DNA from: Syntrophorhabdaceae bacterium PtaU1.Bin034
Lineage (GTDB): Bacteria; Desulfobacterota_G; Syntrophorhabdia; Syntrophorhabdales; WCHB1-27
DNA length: 20,532 bases
NCBI GenBank assembly: GCA_002067405.1
Contig: MVRP01000062.1
Span: 1-20,532, forward strand
Direction: 5' to 3'
Positions 6,502-12,746 of the stretch are shown here, piece after piece. Each line of letters starts with the position of its first letter. Positions within the stretch are counted from its first letter, which is position 1. The translations under genes and the position numbers were made by a program. The notes below the pieces were generated by a model that saw only the letters and a program-made list of their open reading frames with translations, was not told where the DNA came from and made no database searches.

Positions 6502-7143
6502 TTGCATGAATGGCTGCCGGAATTTATAATGGAAAAAGGGATAACAACCAAGAAACCGACAGTCTGTGTTCTAGGAGGGCCGAACGGATCAGGAAAAACC
6601 ACGTTCTTTACAAAATGGTTATCCAAGAAGTTTCCATCGATCGAGTTTGTTAATGCTGATGTCATAGCCTTGGAATTAAGCCAGAAATCGCCGGAAAAAG
6701 TACCAATAGCTGCGGGAAAACAGGTATTGAGGCGCCTTGAGGAGTTGAAGAACGAACGAATAGATTTTGCGTTTGAAGCGACACTAACAGCAAATTGGCA
6801 TTTCAAGTACCTACGAGAATTGAAGGGAAACGGATTTCGAATTATCTTATTCTTTCTATGGCTCAGGACCGAAGATCTCGCCGTACAACGAGTTGTTGAG
6901 CGACATCAAAAGGGCGGTCATTTTGTGCCTGAACGCGACGTGCGAAGAAGGTATCTGAAGTCAATTTACAATATGCATAATCTGTATCGCCGGATAGCCG
7001 ATGATTGGTTCATCTATGACAATTCAGAGGAAGAACTTTCCCAACTTGTTGCTTCTTTTGAAGGTGGAAGATTCGAGATCAAGAACAGACGACTGTACGA
7101 CGGTATACTAAAGGAGGTAAAGGCCTATGAAAAATCCCTTTAG
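6502..7143 (+). CDS. Zeta-toxin-like P-loop kinase
   Basis: A 213-residue nucleotide kinase of the zeta-toxin family. The Walker A motif GGPNGSGKTT lies at residues 25-34; FEATL and then a lid-like VVERHQKGGHFVPERDVRRR follow, with RRIADDWFIYDNSEEE near the end. Known zeta toxins phosphorylate UDP-N-acetylglucosamine and related sugars, blocking wall synthesis; chromosomal relatives of this short type are less studied. No good ribosome-binding site precedes 6502, and the ATG at 6529 is an alternative that still keeps the P-loop. It overlaps the next gene by 17 bases, so the kinase comes first and its likely partner second, the reverse of epsilon-zeta order. Confidence 0.83.
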   Translation: MHEWLPEFIMEKGITTKKPTVCVLGGPNGSGKTTFFTKWLSKKFPSIEFVNADVIALELSQKSPEKVPIAAGKQVLRRLEELKNERIDFAFEATLTANWHFKYLRELKGNGFRIILFFLWLRTEDLAVQRVVERHQKGGHFVPERDVRRRYLKSIYNMHNLYRRIADDWFIYDNSEEELSQLVASFEGGRFEIKNRRLYDGILKEVKAYEKSL

Positions 7144-7435
7144 AAAGAGTAGATATCCAAAAAAGCTGACTCTCGGCGAGGAGGCGGAGATGGGGCTTAG
7201 GGAGGCCGTTGCAGAAGCCATTGAAGAGCACAGGATTGCTGGTAACCCCATTGCTGTTTACCGCTCGGGTCAAGTCGTGATTATTCCGCCTGATCAGATA
7301 AAACCGCTTGCAGAGAAAAGACTTGAAGCGACAAGGGCTGGCTTTAGAGCATCTCATGCAAAGAGAAATAGGCTAAGGGCTAAAGGAAAAGTACGTGATA
7401 CGATAGCTGCTCGCAAAACTGGAACTCGTGATTAG
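7127..7435 (+). CDS. Putative antitoxin-like partner of the zeta-like kinase
   Basis: A 102-residue basic protein with the segment LREAVAEAIEEHRIAGNPIA followed by VYRSGQVVIIPPDQI. I have seen this kind of short protein (AVAEAIEEHR..G.PIAV...G.VV..PP) next to zeta-like kinases, but have no named family. The C-terminal third is rich in Arg and Lys. AAGGAGG ends nine bases before the ATG, and the start lies inside the kinase gene, so they are co-translated. A role as antitoxin is inferred from position and size only. The gene ends a few bases before repeat copy C. Confidence 0.7.
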   Translation: MKNPFRKSRYPKKLTLGEEAEMGLREAVAEAIEEHRIAGNPIAVYRSGQVVIIPPDQIKPLAEKRLEATRAGFRASHAKRNRLRAKGKVRDTIAARKTGTRD

Positions 7436-7440
7436 GGCGG

Positions 7441-7890
7441 GACAAAGGAAACATCCTTGCAATTGTTCAATAGCTCCTCTCCCACCTGAAAACCTTATCT
7501 CCTTCCGCGATTTTCCTTCCCCGTGTCACGGCACAGCTCACGGCCGGGGGAGCCGTATGCTTTGTCAAAGGACTTTATTTTGCCGCCCGCTTACGCTCGA
7601 TAAAGGCGGATAAGAGCGGATAAAGGCCATGACATAAAGGCATGAAAGAAAGAGAGGGCTGAGTGACGGCGATAGTGCCGTCCCTCAGATTCCGGCCTTC
7701 CGGCGGAAATACTCTCACTGCCCGGAGAACATGAGGGATTTACCACAGGTATAGTCACCTGCGGTAAAAGGAAGACGGATCAGTTCTTATCCGCTTTTAT
7801 CAGTCGTTATCTGTGGCAAAAAACAAAAAAGGCTTCTTTCTGCCAAAGCTGAGGAGTAGGGGCTTTGTCCTGACCGCCGACAGCCAGTAA
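7441..7890. repeat. Mosaic interspersed repeat, copy C (most complete)
   Basis: This is the longest uninterrupted copy. It has the head (ACATCCTTGCAATTGTTCAA), the core with hairpin GACGGC/GCCGTC (7659-7688), the second hairpin (7739-7768, one mismatch), a CTTATCCGCTTTTATC unit, TTATCTGTGGCAAAA, GGCTTCTTTCTGCCAAAGCT and GGGGCTTTGTCCTGACC. A 12-base insertion (ATAAAGGCATGA-like) duplicates part of the CATGAAAG module. It can serve as the reference for defining module borders. The remaining bases to 7955 contain no gene I recognise. Confidence 0.87.
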
Positions 7891-7955
7891 AGGCGGTACA
7901 TGAAGCGGCATAGTTCGAGAGGTTGTGGCGGTAATTCTCGTATCCAATTATGCGT

Positions 7956-8247
7956 CTATGCGTCGAACAGATGACGAAAGTTGCGAGCACCGTGCAAGAT
8001 ACGTTCAACACGGATATTCTTGGACTTGACGGTATAGAAAATCAGATACTGCCCAAAAACGAGCATCCGAACATCCTCGCCAAGTTCGGGACGCAAGGGT
8101 GAGGCCAGCGGCATGGAAGTAATCTTGGCGCACCGTTCCCGAATCTCCCGAACAAAAGAAACAGCCCGAAGCGGATTGTCACGGGCTATAAAAATCGCCG
8201 ATCTCTTCGAGATCGCTTTCGGCAAGAGGGGAAAATGTGCATTGCAT
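7956..8247 (-). pseudogene. parE: ParE-family toxin with a frameshift
   Basis: The toxin starts at the ATG at 8247, nine bases after the ParD stop, with MQCTFSPLAESDLEEIGDF. A run of five A on the plus strand (8190-8194) then shifts the frame. In the other frame the protein continues as FIARDNPLRAVSFVREIRER and ends with MLVFGQYLIFYTVKSK and VERILHGARN. Removing one base from the run would restore a normal ParE of about 97 residues. The domain is otherwise complete, so inactivation may be recent, switchable by slippage, or a sequencing error in a homopolymer. Confidence 0.75.
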
Positions 8248-8255
8248 GAAGATCG

Positions 8256-8516
8256 TCAGGGTTCCTTTGTCAGCGCGCCATATTTCGCTTCAAGTCGGTC
8301 GAAAACGCGATCGGCCGGAATATCCGGACCGCTTTCCTTGCCTTCTTGAATTTGTTGGCGAAGAACTTTGATTTGCATTTCCCTGAGCTCTTCACGTTCT
8401 TCCAATAAGCGCAATGCGTCGCGGACGACCTCACTTGCGCTGCCGTACCGACCGCTTTCGATTTGCTGCCTGATGAAGTCTTCAAAATGCTTGCCTACGG
8501 CATAACTGGATGGCAT
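8256..8516 (-). CDS. parD: ParD-family antitoxin
   Basis: An 86-residue ribbon-helix-helix antitoxin: HFEDFIRQQIESGRYGSASE, VVRDALRLLEEREE, then a long helical C-terminal tail that normally binds ParE. These are the standard ParD family segments. AAGGAG lies eight bases before the ATG. The frameshifted ParE gene follows on the same strand. Three TTATCAAT half-sites upstream are a good operator. Because its toxin is out of frame, it may now work only as a repressor. Confidence 0.9.
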   Translation of the reverse strand: MPSSYAVGKHFEDFIRQQIESGRYGSASEVVRDALRLLEEREELREMQIKVLRQQIQEGKESGPDIPADRVFDRLEAKYGALTKEP

Positions 8517-8528
8517 GACTCAGTCTCC

Positions 8529-8556
8529 TTATCAATAGTTATCAATTATTGATAAC
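8529..8556 (-). promoter_or_regulatory. ParD operator candidate
   Basis: A perfect 19-base palindrome GTTATCAATTATTGATAAC (8538-8556) is preceded by a third half-site TTATCAAT (8529-8536), directly beside the ParD ribosome-binding site. Closely spaced half-sites fit cooperative ribbon-helix-helix binding. Confidence 0.7.
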
Positions 8557-8663
8557 ACATATCGAGAGGCAAATCAACCTTTACCCCCTACCTTATATCC
8601 GATGGCTTCGATCTTTTCCTCAAAAGAGAAATCGGTACTCCTCTTTCCGCTGCCCTTTCTCCA

Positions 8664-8898
8664 TTCTAGATTTTCCTCCCCCGAGCCAAGCGCAGCTTAC
8701 GGTCCGGGGGAGCCGTACGGCTTTGTCAAAGGGCTTTATTTTGCCGCCCGCTTACGCTCGATAAAGGCGGATAAGAGCGGATAAAGGCCATGAAAGAGAG
8801 GGGGGCTGAGTGACGGCGATAGTGCCGTCCCTCAGATTCCGGCCTCCGGCGGAATACTCTTGCTGAGGCAGACAGGAGATTTGGCAGATGATCAGAAC
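8664..8898. repeat. Mosaic interspersed repeat, copy D
   Basis: It begins abruptly at GATTTTCCTCCCCCGAGCC, so the head is missing. It carries the GCTTACGGTCCGGGGGAGCC and CCGCCCGCTTACGCTCG modules and the hairpin (8806-8835). It ends with the CTGAGGCAGA...GCAGATGATCAGA tail shared with copy A instead of the second hairpin. It lies between ParDE and BrnTA; 8557-8663 shows nothing recognisable. Confidence 0.85.
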
Positions 8899-8946
8899 CG
8901 GATCAGCCGGAGCCGGTATCATCGGCGATCGGCTTTAACGATCCGG
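8898..8946. other. Long imperfect hairpin upstream of BrnTA
   Basis: CCGGATC/GATCCGG (8898-8904, 8940-8946) encloses AGCCG/CGGCT (8905-8909, 8930-8934). The left arm AACCGGATCAGCCGG recurs at 15871-15885 after vapC. It has some likeness to the inner arms of the attC-like sites but no outer GTTAT/ATAAC pair. Confidence 0.5.
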
Positions 8947-8960
8947 CCACGTACTTGAAC

Positions 8961-8981
8961 TGTACATACATATAATGTACA
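8961..8981 (+). promoter_or_regulatory. BrnTA promoter region with palindromic operator candidate
   Basis: TGTACAT and ATGTACA form a perfect inverted repeat with a 7-base spacer, and a TATAAT (8971-8976) lies inside it. This fits repression by the BrnA antitoxin. The -35 is unclear. The leader before the ATG at 8990 would be only a few bases. Confidence 0.6.
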
Positions 8982-8989
8982 ATCGAAAT

Positions 8990-9268
8990 ATGAGATACGA
9001 GTGGGATCCTGCAAAGAATGTGTGGTTGAAGACGGAAAGGAATATCTCATTTGAGGTAATCGTTTTTCATCTGGCCCAGGGCGACGTCTGGAAAATTGCT
9101 GATCACCCGGACCAGGAGACGTACCCCGGCCAGAAGATATATTTTGTCATTGTGGAGGGGTACATCTATCTTGTCCCTCATGTTATTGAAAAAGACTACA
9201 TATTCCTCAAGACCATTATCCCGAGCAGAAAGGTAACGAGGGACTATAAAAAAGAAGAAAAGGAGTAA
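8990..9268 (+). CDS. brnT: BrnT-family toxin (DUF497)
   Basis: A 92-residue BrnT-like ribonuclease toxin. The family pattern is clear: MRYEWDPAKNVWLKTERNIS, FEVIVFHLAQGDVWKIADHP, GQKIYFVIVEGYIYLVPHVI and KTIIPSRKVTRDY at the C-terminus. BrnT toxins adopt a RelE-like fold and cleave RNA. I choose the ATG at 8990 because the W-D-P-K opening is the usual N-terminus; the ATG at 8975 lies within the putative operator. The antitoxin gene follows two bases after the stop, the standard brnT-brnA order. The frame is intact. Confidence 0.88.
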   Translation: MRYEWDPAKNVWLKTERNISFEVIVFHLAQGDVWKIADHPDQETYPGQKIYFVIVEGYIYLVPHVIEKDYIFLKTIIPSRKVTRDYKKEEKE

Positions 9269-9270
9269 GG

Positions 9271-9543
9271 ATGAAATACGACAAAGAAGAAAAATCCATT
9301 CTCGACGCATACAAGAAGGGGAAACTGTCCTTGTCCACACCCTCAAAGAAGGAGATCGAGGCTATCAAGGCTACTGCACGGAAGACTATGGTGAAAGACA
9401 AACGAATCACCATACGTCTCTACGAACATGATTTCCAGGGTATTCAGAAGAAAGCCCTGGAAATGGGCATCCCCTACCAGACACTTATTTCAGGCATAAT
9501 TCACCGGTATATCGAAGGGGACTTAACCTCAAAGAACGGATGA
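9271..9543 (+). CDS. brnA: BrnA-family antitoxin
   Basis: A 90-residue antitoxin with the BrnA-type C-terminal DNA-binding domain: KDKRITIRLYEHDFQGIQKK, then ALEMGIPYQTLISGIIHRYI. The PYQTLI helix is a family hallmark of this ribbon-helix-helix group. The N-terminal half (residues 1-45) is basic and helical and should contact BrnT. AAAAGGAG lies six bases upstream of the ATG. BrnA with BrnT normally represses the operon promoter; the palindrome at 8961-8981 is the likely site. Confidence 0.88.
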   Translation: MKYDKEEKSILDAYKKGKLSLSTPSKKEIEAIKATARKTMVKDKRITIRLYEHDFQGIQKKALEMGIPYQTLISGIIHRYIEGDLTSKNG

Positions 9544-9739
9544 CCTTACATTCAGGGGGTTATAGATGACAATAACCATATCAGCCAAGGGCCAAGATGG
9601 AAACATGTCAAGATGCCCCACAAATCCGCCAAACAACTGCATTCTTTGTCGCAGATGAACGCAGACGGCCGCTGATAAAGCTTGCCCCCGGAGGCGGATG
9701 GATGGATTATCTTGTGACCGGAATGCAATGCCGACCACT

Positions 9740-9988
9740 TCAACTCGCGGCTTTATCCAGGACTTCTTCGGCCCATTGATTGAGACTCTTTCCTGAGGTT
9801 TTTGCTGTCGCAAGTGCCCTGGCATGAACATCAGGAGAAACACGGAGCATCATCTTCCCGGATGCCGCCTTTAATGGCCTTCGACCCGTAGCCTTGCAGT
9901 CTGCTATGTAGTGATCGACCGCGGCCTCGAAGTCGGCCCTCAATTCCTTTACGGTTTCACCATGAAAGGTGATGTCTTCAGGAGGGCA
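9740..9988 (-). pseudogene. hicB: HicB-family antitoxin, 5' truncated by repeat copy E
   Basis: The minus-strand frame reads EDITFHGETVKELRADFEAA, VDHYIADCKATGRRPL, then the C-terminal SGKMMLRVSPDVHARALATA and SGKSLNQWAEEVLDKA. This is the HicB type with a C-terminal Arc-like domain. The normal N-terminal strands are missing: homology begins at about 9980, exactly where repeat copy E (GGAGGGCATTGAGGGATTTA) begins, and a TAA closes the frame just beyond. No hicA is present on either side. An initiator inside (ATG-less, TTG at 9943) would give only 67 residues. Confidence 0.72.
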
Positions 9989-10215
9989 TTGAGGGATTTA
10001 GAGCAGGTATGGTCACCTGCGGTAAAAGGAAGACGGATCAGTTCTTATCCGCTTTTATCCGTAGTTATCTGCGGCAAAAAACAAAAAGGCTTCTTTCTGC
10101 CAAAGCTGAGGAGGAGGGGCTTTGTCCTGACCCCCGATGGCTTCGATCTGATAACCACCCCTTCCCCGGCAACATTCAACCGCTTCGCGGACGCTGCGGG
10201 GCACGTCACCTGAAG
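9981..10215. repeat. Mosaic interspersed repeat, copy E (3' half only)
   Basis: This copy lacks the head and core. It starts at GGAGGGCATTGAGGGATTTA, includes the second hairpin (9997-10026, two mismatches), CTTATCCGCTTTTATCC, TTATCTGCGGCAAAAAACAA, the CTTCTTTCTGCCAAAGCTGA module and CATTCAACCGCTTCGCGGAC up to GTCACCTGAAGG. Its left edge coincides with the break in the HicB gene. Confidence 0.85.
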
Positions 10216-10304
10216 GGTAATTACTGACGCTCGTGAAGAAGGGCCTCGACGCTATCGCGCGAGGTGACCATTTTGGCTAAAAGGCATTATCTTGCACGAT
10301 AGTC

Positions 10305-10333
10305 TTGACTTTTATGCAACATCGTAATAAATA
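10305..10333 (+). promoter_or_regulatory. Promoter of the AAA/DUF4143 ATPase gene
   Basis: TTGACT (10305-10310), a 17-base spacer and TAAATA (10328-10333). The ATG lies only eight bases past the -10 and has no Shine-Dalgarno site, so a leaderless message is possible. Confidence 0.5.
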
Positions 10334-10340
10334 GCTGGTT

Positions 10341-11468
10341 ATGGACCGTTATCTTTCCAACGACATTCACCGGGATCTTCTCAAAAAAATGGTAATCCTT
10401 ACCGGTCCGCGGCAGGTTGGAAAAACCTGGCTGGCGAAAGATTTGATGAAGCGTTTCAACCGCCCCCAGTATCTCAATTACGACAGTATCACCGATGCGA
10501 GGATCATCAGGAACCAGACCTGGGCCGTTGATGCCGGTTTGCTTGTTCTGGATGAGATCCACAAGATGAAGGATTGGAAGGGTTTTCTCAAAGGCGCCTA
10601 CGATACGCGCCCGGAAGGCCAGTCCATACTCGTCACCGGCAGCGCCCGTCTAGACGCTTTCCGCCAAAGCGGAGAATCACTTGCCGGCCGCTATTTCTCC
10701 TTCCGTTTGGATCCTATCTCGGTCAAAGAGTTAAAGGGCTCAATGGATTCCCGCGAGGCTTTACGGTTGTTGAACCGGCTCGGTGGATTCCCCGAGCCCT
10801 TCCTGTCAGGTTCGGATACAGAGGCTAACCGCTGGCGTAAACAGTATTTTACCGATATTGTCCGTGAGGATATCCTGGAATTCGGACGGATTCATGAGAT
10901 CAAGACGATCAGGCTGCTCCTCGAAATGCTGCGTGAGCGGGTAGGATCACCCATCTCTTACACATCCCTTGCGGAAGACCTCCAGGTCGCCCCAAATACG
11001 GTGCGGAAATACATCGATATCCTGGAGAGCCTCTGTATCATTTTTCTTGTGCGGCCCTTTCACAGTAATATTGCCCGGGCGGTACTCAAGGAACCAAAGG
11101 TATATTTCTTTGATACCGGGTATGTGAAGGGAGACGAAGGGATGAGGTTGGAAAACACGTGTGCCGTTTGTCTGCTCAAGCATGTCCACTATCTCCAGGA
11201 CATGCAGGGAGCCGATATTTCGCTGTGTTATGTCCGCACGAGAGACGGCAGAGAGATTGATTTCGCTTTGTGTTGTGAAGACCGCATAAACATGTTGATT
11301 GAAGTCAAACTGAGCGACAATAAGGTCCACCCCGGACTGCGCTATTTCAGCACACGATTGGAGCAGGCCAAGGCGTTTCAGTTGGTGCAAAACCTCAGGC
11401 AGGAGGAGAGTGTTCACGGCATTTCGGTAAAGGATGCCGGTCAATGGCTGTCCGAGCTTTCTGCGTGA
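10341..11468 (+). CDS. AAA-family ATPase with C-terminal DUF4143 domain
   Basis: A 375-residue ATPase of the AAA_14/DUF4143 family. Walker A TGPRQVGKTW is at residues 21-30 and Walker B LLVLDEIHKM at about 67-76, followed by ILVTGSARLD (sensor region). A winged-helix-like section (ISYTSLAEDLQVAPNTVRKY) is at about 212-231. The C-terminal DUF4143 domain shows the nuclease-like spacing REIDFAL then IEVKLSD (about residues 303-325), reminiscent of PD-(D/E)XK folds. The function of this widespread family is not settled; it is often found in mobile and defence-rich regions. The gene is intact, monocistronic and bracketed by repeat copies E and F. Confidence 0.87.
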   Translation: MDRYLSNDIHRDLLKKMVILTGPRQVGKTWLAKDLMKRFNRPQYLNYDSITDARIIRNQTWAVDAGLLVLDEIHKMKDWKGFLKGAYDTRPEGQSILVTGSARLDAFRQSGESLAGRYFSFRLDPISVKELKGSMDSREALRLLNRLGGFPEPFLSGSDTEANRWRKQYFTDIVREDILEFGRIHEIKTIRLLLEMLRERVGSPISYTSLAEDLQVAPNTVRKYIDILESLCIIFLVRPFHSNIARAVLKEPKVYFFDTGYVKGDEGMRLENTCAVCLLKHVHYLQDMQGADISLCYVRTRDGREIDFALCCEDRINMLIEVKLSDNKVHPGLRYFSTRLEQAKAFQLVQNLRQEESVHGISVKDAGQWLSELSA

Positions 11469-11471
11469 ATG

Positions 11472-11765
11472 GCGACCATTGCGATAGAACGGGCAATGCC
11501 GGCCACCTTCAATCGCTGCCTTCTGTTAATCGTTATGGCTTTGTCAAAAGGACTCTATTTTGCCGCCCGCTTACGCTCGATAAAGACGGATAAATACAGA
11601 TAAAGACCATGAAAAGAAAGAGGGCTGAGTGACGGCAACAGTGCCGTCCCTCAGATTCCGGCCTCCGGCGGAAATACTCTCACTGCCCGGAGGACATGAG
11701 GGATTTACCGCAGGTATGGTCACCTTGCTGTAAAAGGAAGACGGATCAGTTCTTATCCGCTTTTA
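11472..11765. repeat. Mosaic interspersed repeat, copy F
   Basis: It starts with the copy-I module (ATTGCGATAGAACGGGCAAT), then joins the core at ATGGCTTTGTCAAA. The first hairpin is at 11625-11654; its stem is intact although the loop changed from GATAGT to AACAGT. The second hairpin (about 11704-11733) has mismatches in the right arm. It ends in CTTATCCGCTTTTATGC and abuts the frameshifted gene at 11776. Confidence 0.85.
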
Positions 11766-11775
11766 TGCTTAAGTT

Positions 11776-11936
11776 GTGCATAGAAAATTGACTTATGATG
11801 GGGCGTCGCTACACTTTGAAGAAATCGAGCATCGCTTTTTTTTAAGGAACAGGTAAAGAAGCATAAGACCTCGTACCAAAAGATGATAAGGGAGGTAGTG
11901 GACTGGTACGCTTCACACTACCAAAAGACCTCATAA
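11776..11936 (+). pseudogene. Frameshifted antitoxin-like gene ahead of an attC-like site
   Basis: From the GTG at 11776 the frame reads MHRKLTYDGASLHFEEIEHR and FF. A run of eight T (11836-11843) breaks it, and another frame continues as KEQVKKHKTSYQKMIREVVD and WYASHYQKTS to the TAA at 11934-11936. The C-terminal part resembles the DNA-binding helix of BrnA/CopG-type antitoxins (SYQKMIREVV versus PYQTLISGII in BrnA). The family call is tentative. Its stop codon is part of the outer arm of the attC-like site, as in integron cassettes. Confidence 0.42.
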
Positions 11937-12021
11937 CCCGTCATGTGCAGCCGACCCGGAAGAACGCTGAGCTTTTTTTTCGGCTCGGCCTTGCTCGGGC
12001 GGCTGAATTCGTTTGTTATCC
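11932..12021 (+). other. attC-like integron recombination site 1 (90 bases)
   Basis: Outer arms ATAAC (11933-11937 region) and GTTAT (12015-12019) pair. The inner arms CAGCCG-A-CCC and GGGCGGCTG pair over nine bases with one extrahelical A. Spacers of about ten and nine bases separate inner and outer arms, and the centre holds a secondary hairpin (GAGC, eight T, GGCTC). This symmetric architecture, with an unpaired base in the left inner arm after GCCG, is that of integron attC sites. The stop codon of the preceding gene overlaps the left outer arm. There is no integrase here, so activity is unknown. Confidence 0.5.
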
Positions 12022-12042
12022 GAAAAGAAATGGCCCTCTATC

Positions 12043-12071
12043 TTGACTATATCCCCCATTGGTAGTACTAT
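12043..12071 (+). promoter_or_regulatory. Promoter inside the cassette for Phd/ParE
   Basis: TTGACT (12043-12048), a 17-base spacer and TACTAT (12066-12071). The palindrome TAGTACTA (12063-12070) overlaps the -10 and could be the antitoxin's operator. It lies downstream of attC-like site 1, so the TA pair carries its own promoter. Confidence 0.7.
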
Positions 12072-12097
12072 TAACCCTATCGTAGGAGGTACAACCA

Positions 12098-12379
12098 ATG
12101 CCATCAACCCCGAAAATAATCCCCATTTCTGATCTAAGGCAAAATGCCAGCGATGTGATCAAAGACGTCTCTAAGACCAGGCAACCGGTTTTTATTACTC
12201 AGCGTGGAAGGGCCGCAGCAGTCATGGTGAGTATGGAAGCGTATGAAGAAACCCAACGTGAGATGGATATTCTGCGTTTACTTGCGAAAGGTGAGAAGGA
12301 AATAGAAGCGGGCGTCGGCTATGATTTGGATGAGGTTTTGAAAGAGGCTGACCGTCTTCTCGGGGTTTCCAAACAGTGA
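12098..12379 (+). CDS. Phd/YefM-family antitoxin (cassette-borne)
   Basis: A 93-residue antitoxin: IIPISDLRQNASDVIKDVSK, RQPVFITQRGRAAAVMVSME, YEETQREMDILRLLAKGEKE. These are the standard Phd/YefM segments, with a toxin-binding acidic helix at the C-terminus. TAGGAGG lies seven bases before the ATG. The stop overlaps the toxin GTG. It is clearly different from the antitoxins at 147 and 5503, so it is a separate acquisition and not a local duplicate. The pair sits between two attC-like sites. Confidence 0.9.
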   Translation: MPSTPKIIPISDLRQNASDVIKDVSKTRQPVFITQRGRAAAVMVSMEAYEETQREMDILRLLAKGEKEIEAGVGYDLDEVLKEADRLLGVSKQ

Positions 12380-12672
12380 AGGTCCGCTTCACGCCCACGG
12401 GTCGCACTCAGTTTCTTGAGGCCATCATCTACATCTATCGCGACAATCCCTCTGCCGCGGTTAGCTTCCGTGAGAAGGCAGAGAAAGCGCTTTCTCGTTT
12501 GAAGAAGTATCAGGAATCGGGCAGGCTTATTCCTGAGTTTCCCGATCTGCCTTTCCGAGAGGTGATTGTAAGGCCCTATCGGTTCTTCTATAGAATCAAG
12601 GGCGATACTGCTTGGATCGTAGCTGTATGGCATAGCGCTCAGCTACCTGAAGAGCCAGAAGAACAAGGATAA
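12376..12672 (+). CDS. ParE/RelE-superfamily toxin (cassette-borne)
   Basis: A 98-residue toxin starting at a GTG that overlaps the antitoxin stop. Family features are KVRFTPTGRTQFLEAIIYIY, RDNPSAAVSFREKAEKAL, ESGRLIPEFPDLPFREVIVR and PYRFFYRIKGDTAWIVAVWH. This matches the ParE/RelE group; gyrase poisoning is known for some members and not shown here. The TAA stop forms part of the outer arm (GGATAAC) of attC-like site 2. In large chromosomal integrons such self-promoted TA cassettes are known to stabilise arrays; that role here is inferred. Confidence 0.9.
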   Translation: MKVRFTPTGRTQFLEAIIYIYRDNPSAAVSFREKAEKALSRLKKYQESGRLIPEFPDLPFREVIVRPYRFFYRIKGDTAWIVAVWHSAQLPEEPEEQG

Positions 12673-12746
12673 CCCTTATAAGACCTCCCCTTGTTGTCAA
12701 GGCGTTGAGCCGACTCGCAAGCTCGCGGCTTAACTCTGCGTTATCT
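12667..12746 (+). other. attC-like integron recombination site 2 (80 bases)
   Basis: Outer arms GGATAAC (12667-12673) and GTTATCT (12740-12746) are complementary with one wobble. Inner arms GTTGAGCCG-A-C and GCGGCTTAAC pair with one extrahelical A at the same place as in site 1. The right half GCGGCTTAACTC.GCGTTA closely resembles the right half of aadA-type attC sites as I remember them. The left spacer is long (about 28 bases) and contains its own hairpin CCTTG/CAAGG, which is atypical. From the right outer arm onward the sequence is the mosaic repeat. Confidence 0.5.

Noticed and set aside
8898..8946. Third complete attC site
   Set aside because: Inner arms are attC-like but no complementary ATAAC/GTTAT outer arms surround them.
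9556..9577. GGTTAT/ATAACC hairpin after brnA as an attC
   Set aside because: Only a simple 6-bp stem with an 8-base loop; no inner arm pair. The remainder of 9544-9739 shows only degenerate CGCAGATGAACGCAGA-type units.
9911..10213. Plus-strand open frame of 100 codons
   Set aside because: Consists of repeat copy E plus antisense of the HicB remnant.
10213..10275. Minus-strand 16-residue frame (MVTSRDSVEALLHERQ)
   Set aside because: Too short, no ribosome-binding site, no recognisable family; possibly antitoxin debris but unsupported.
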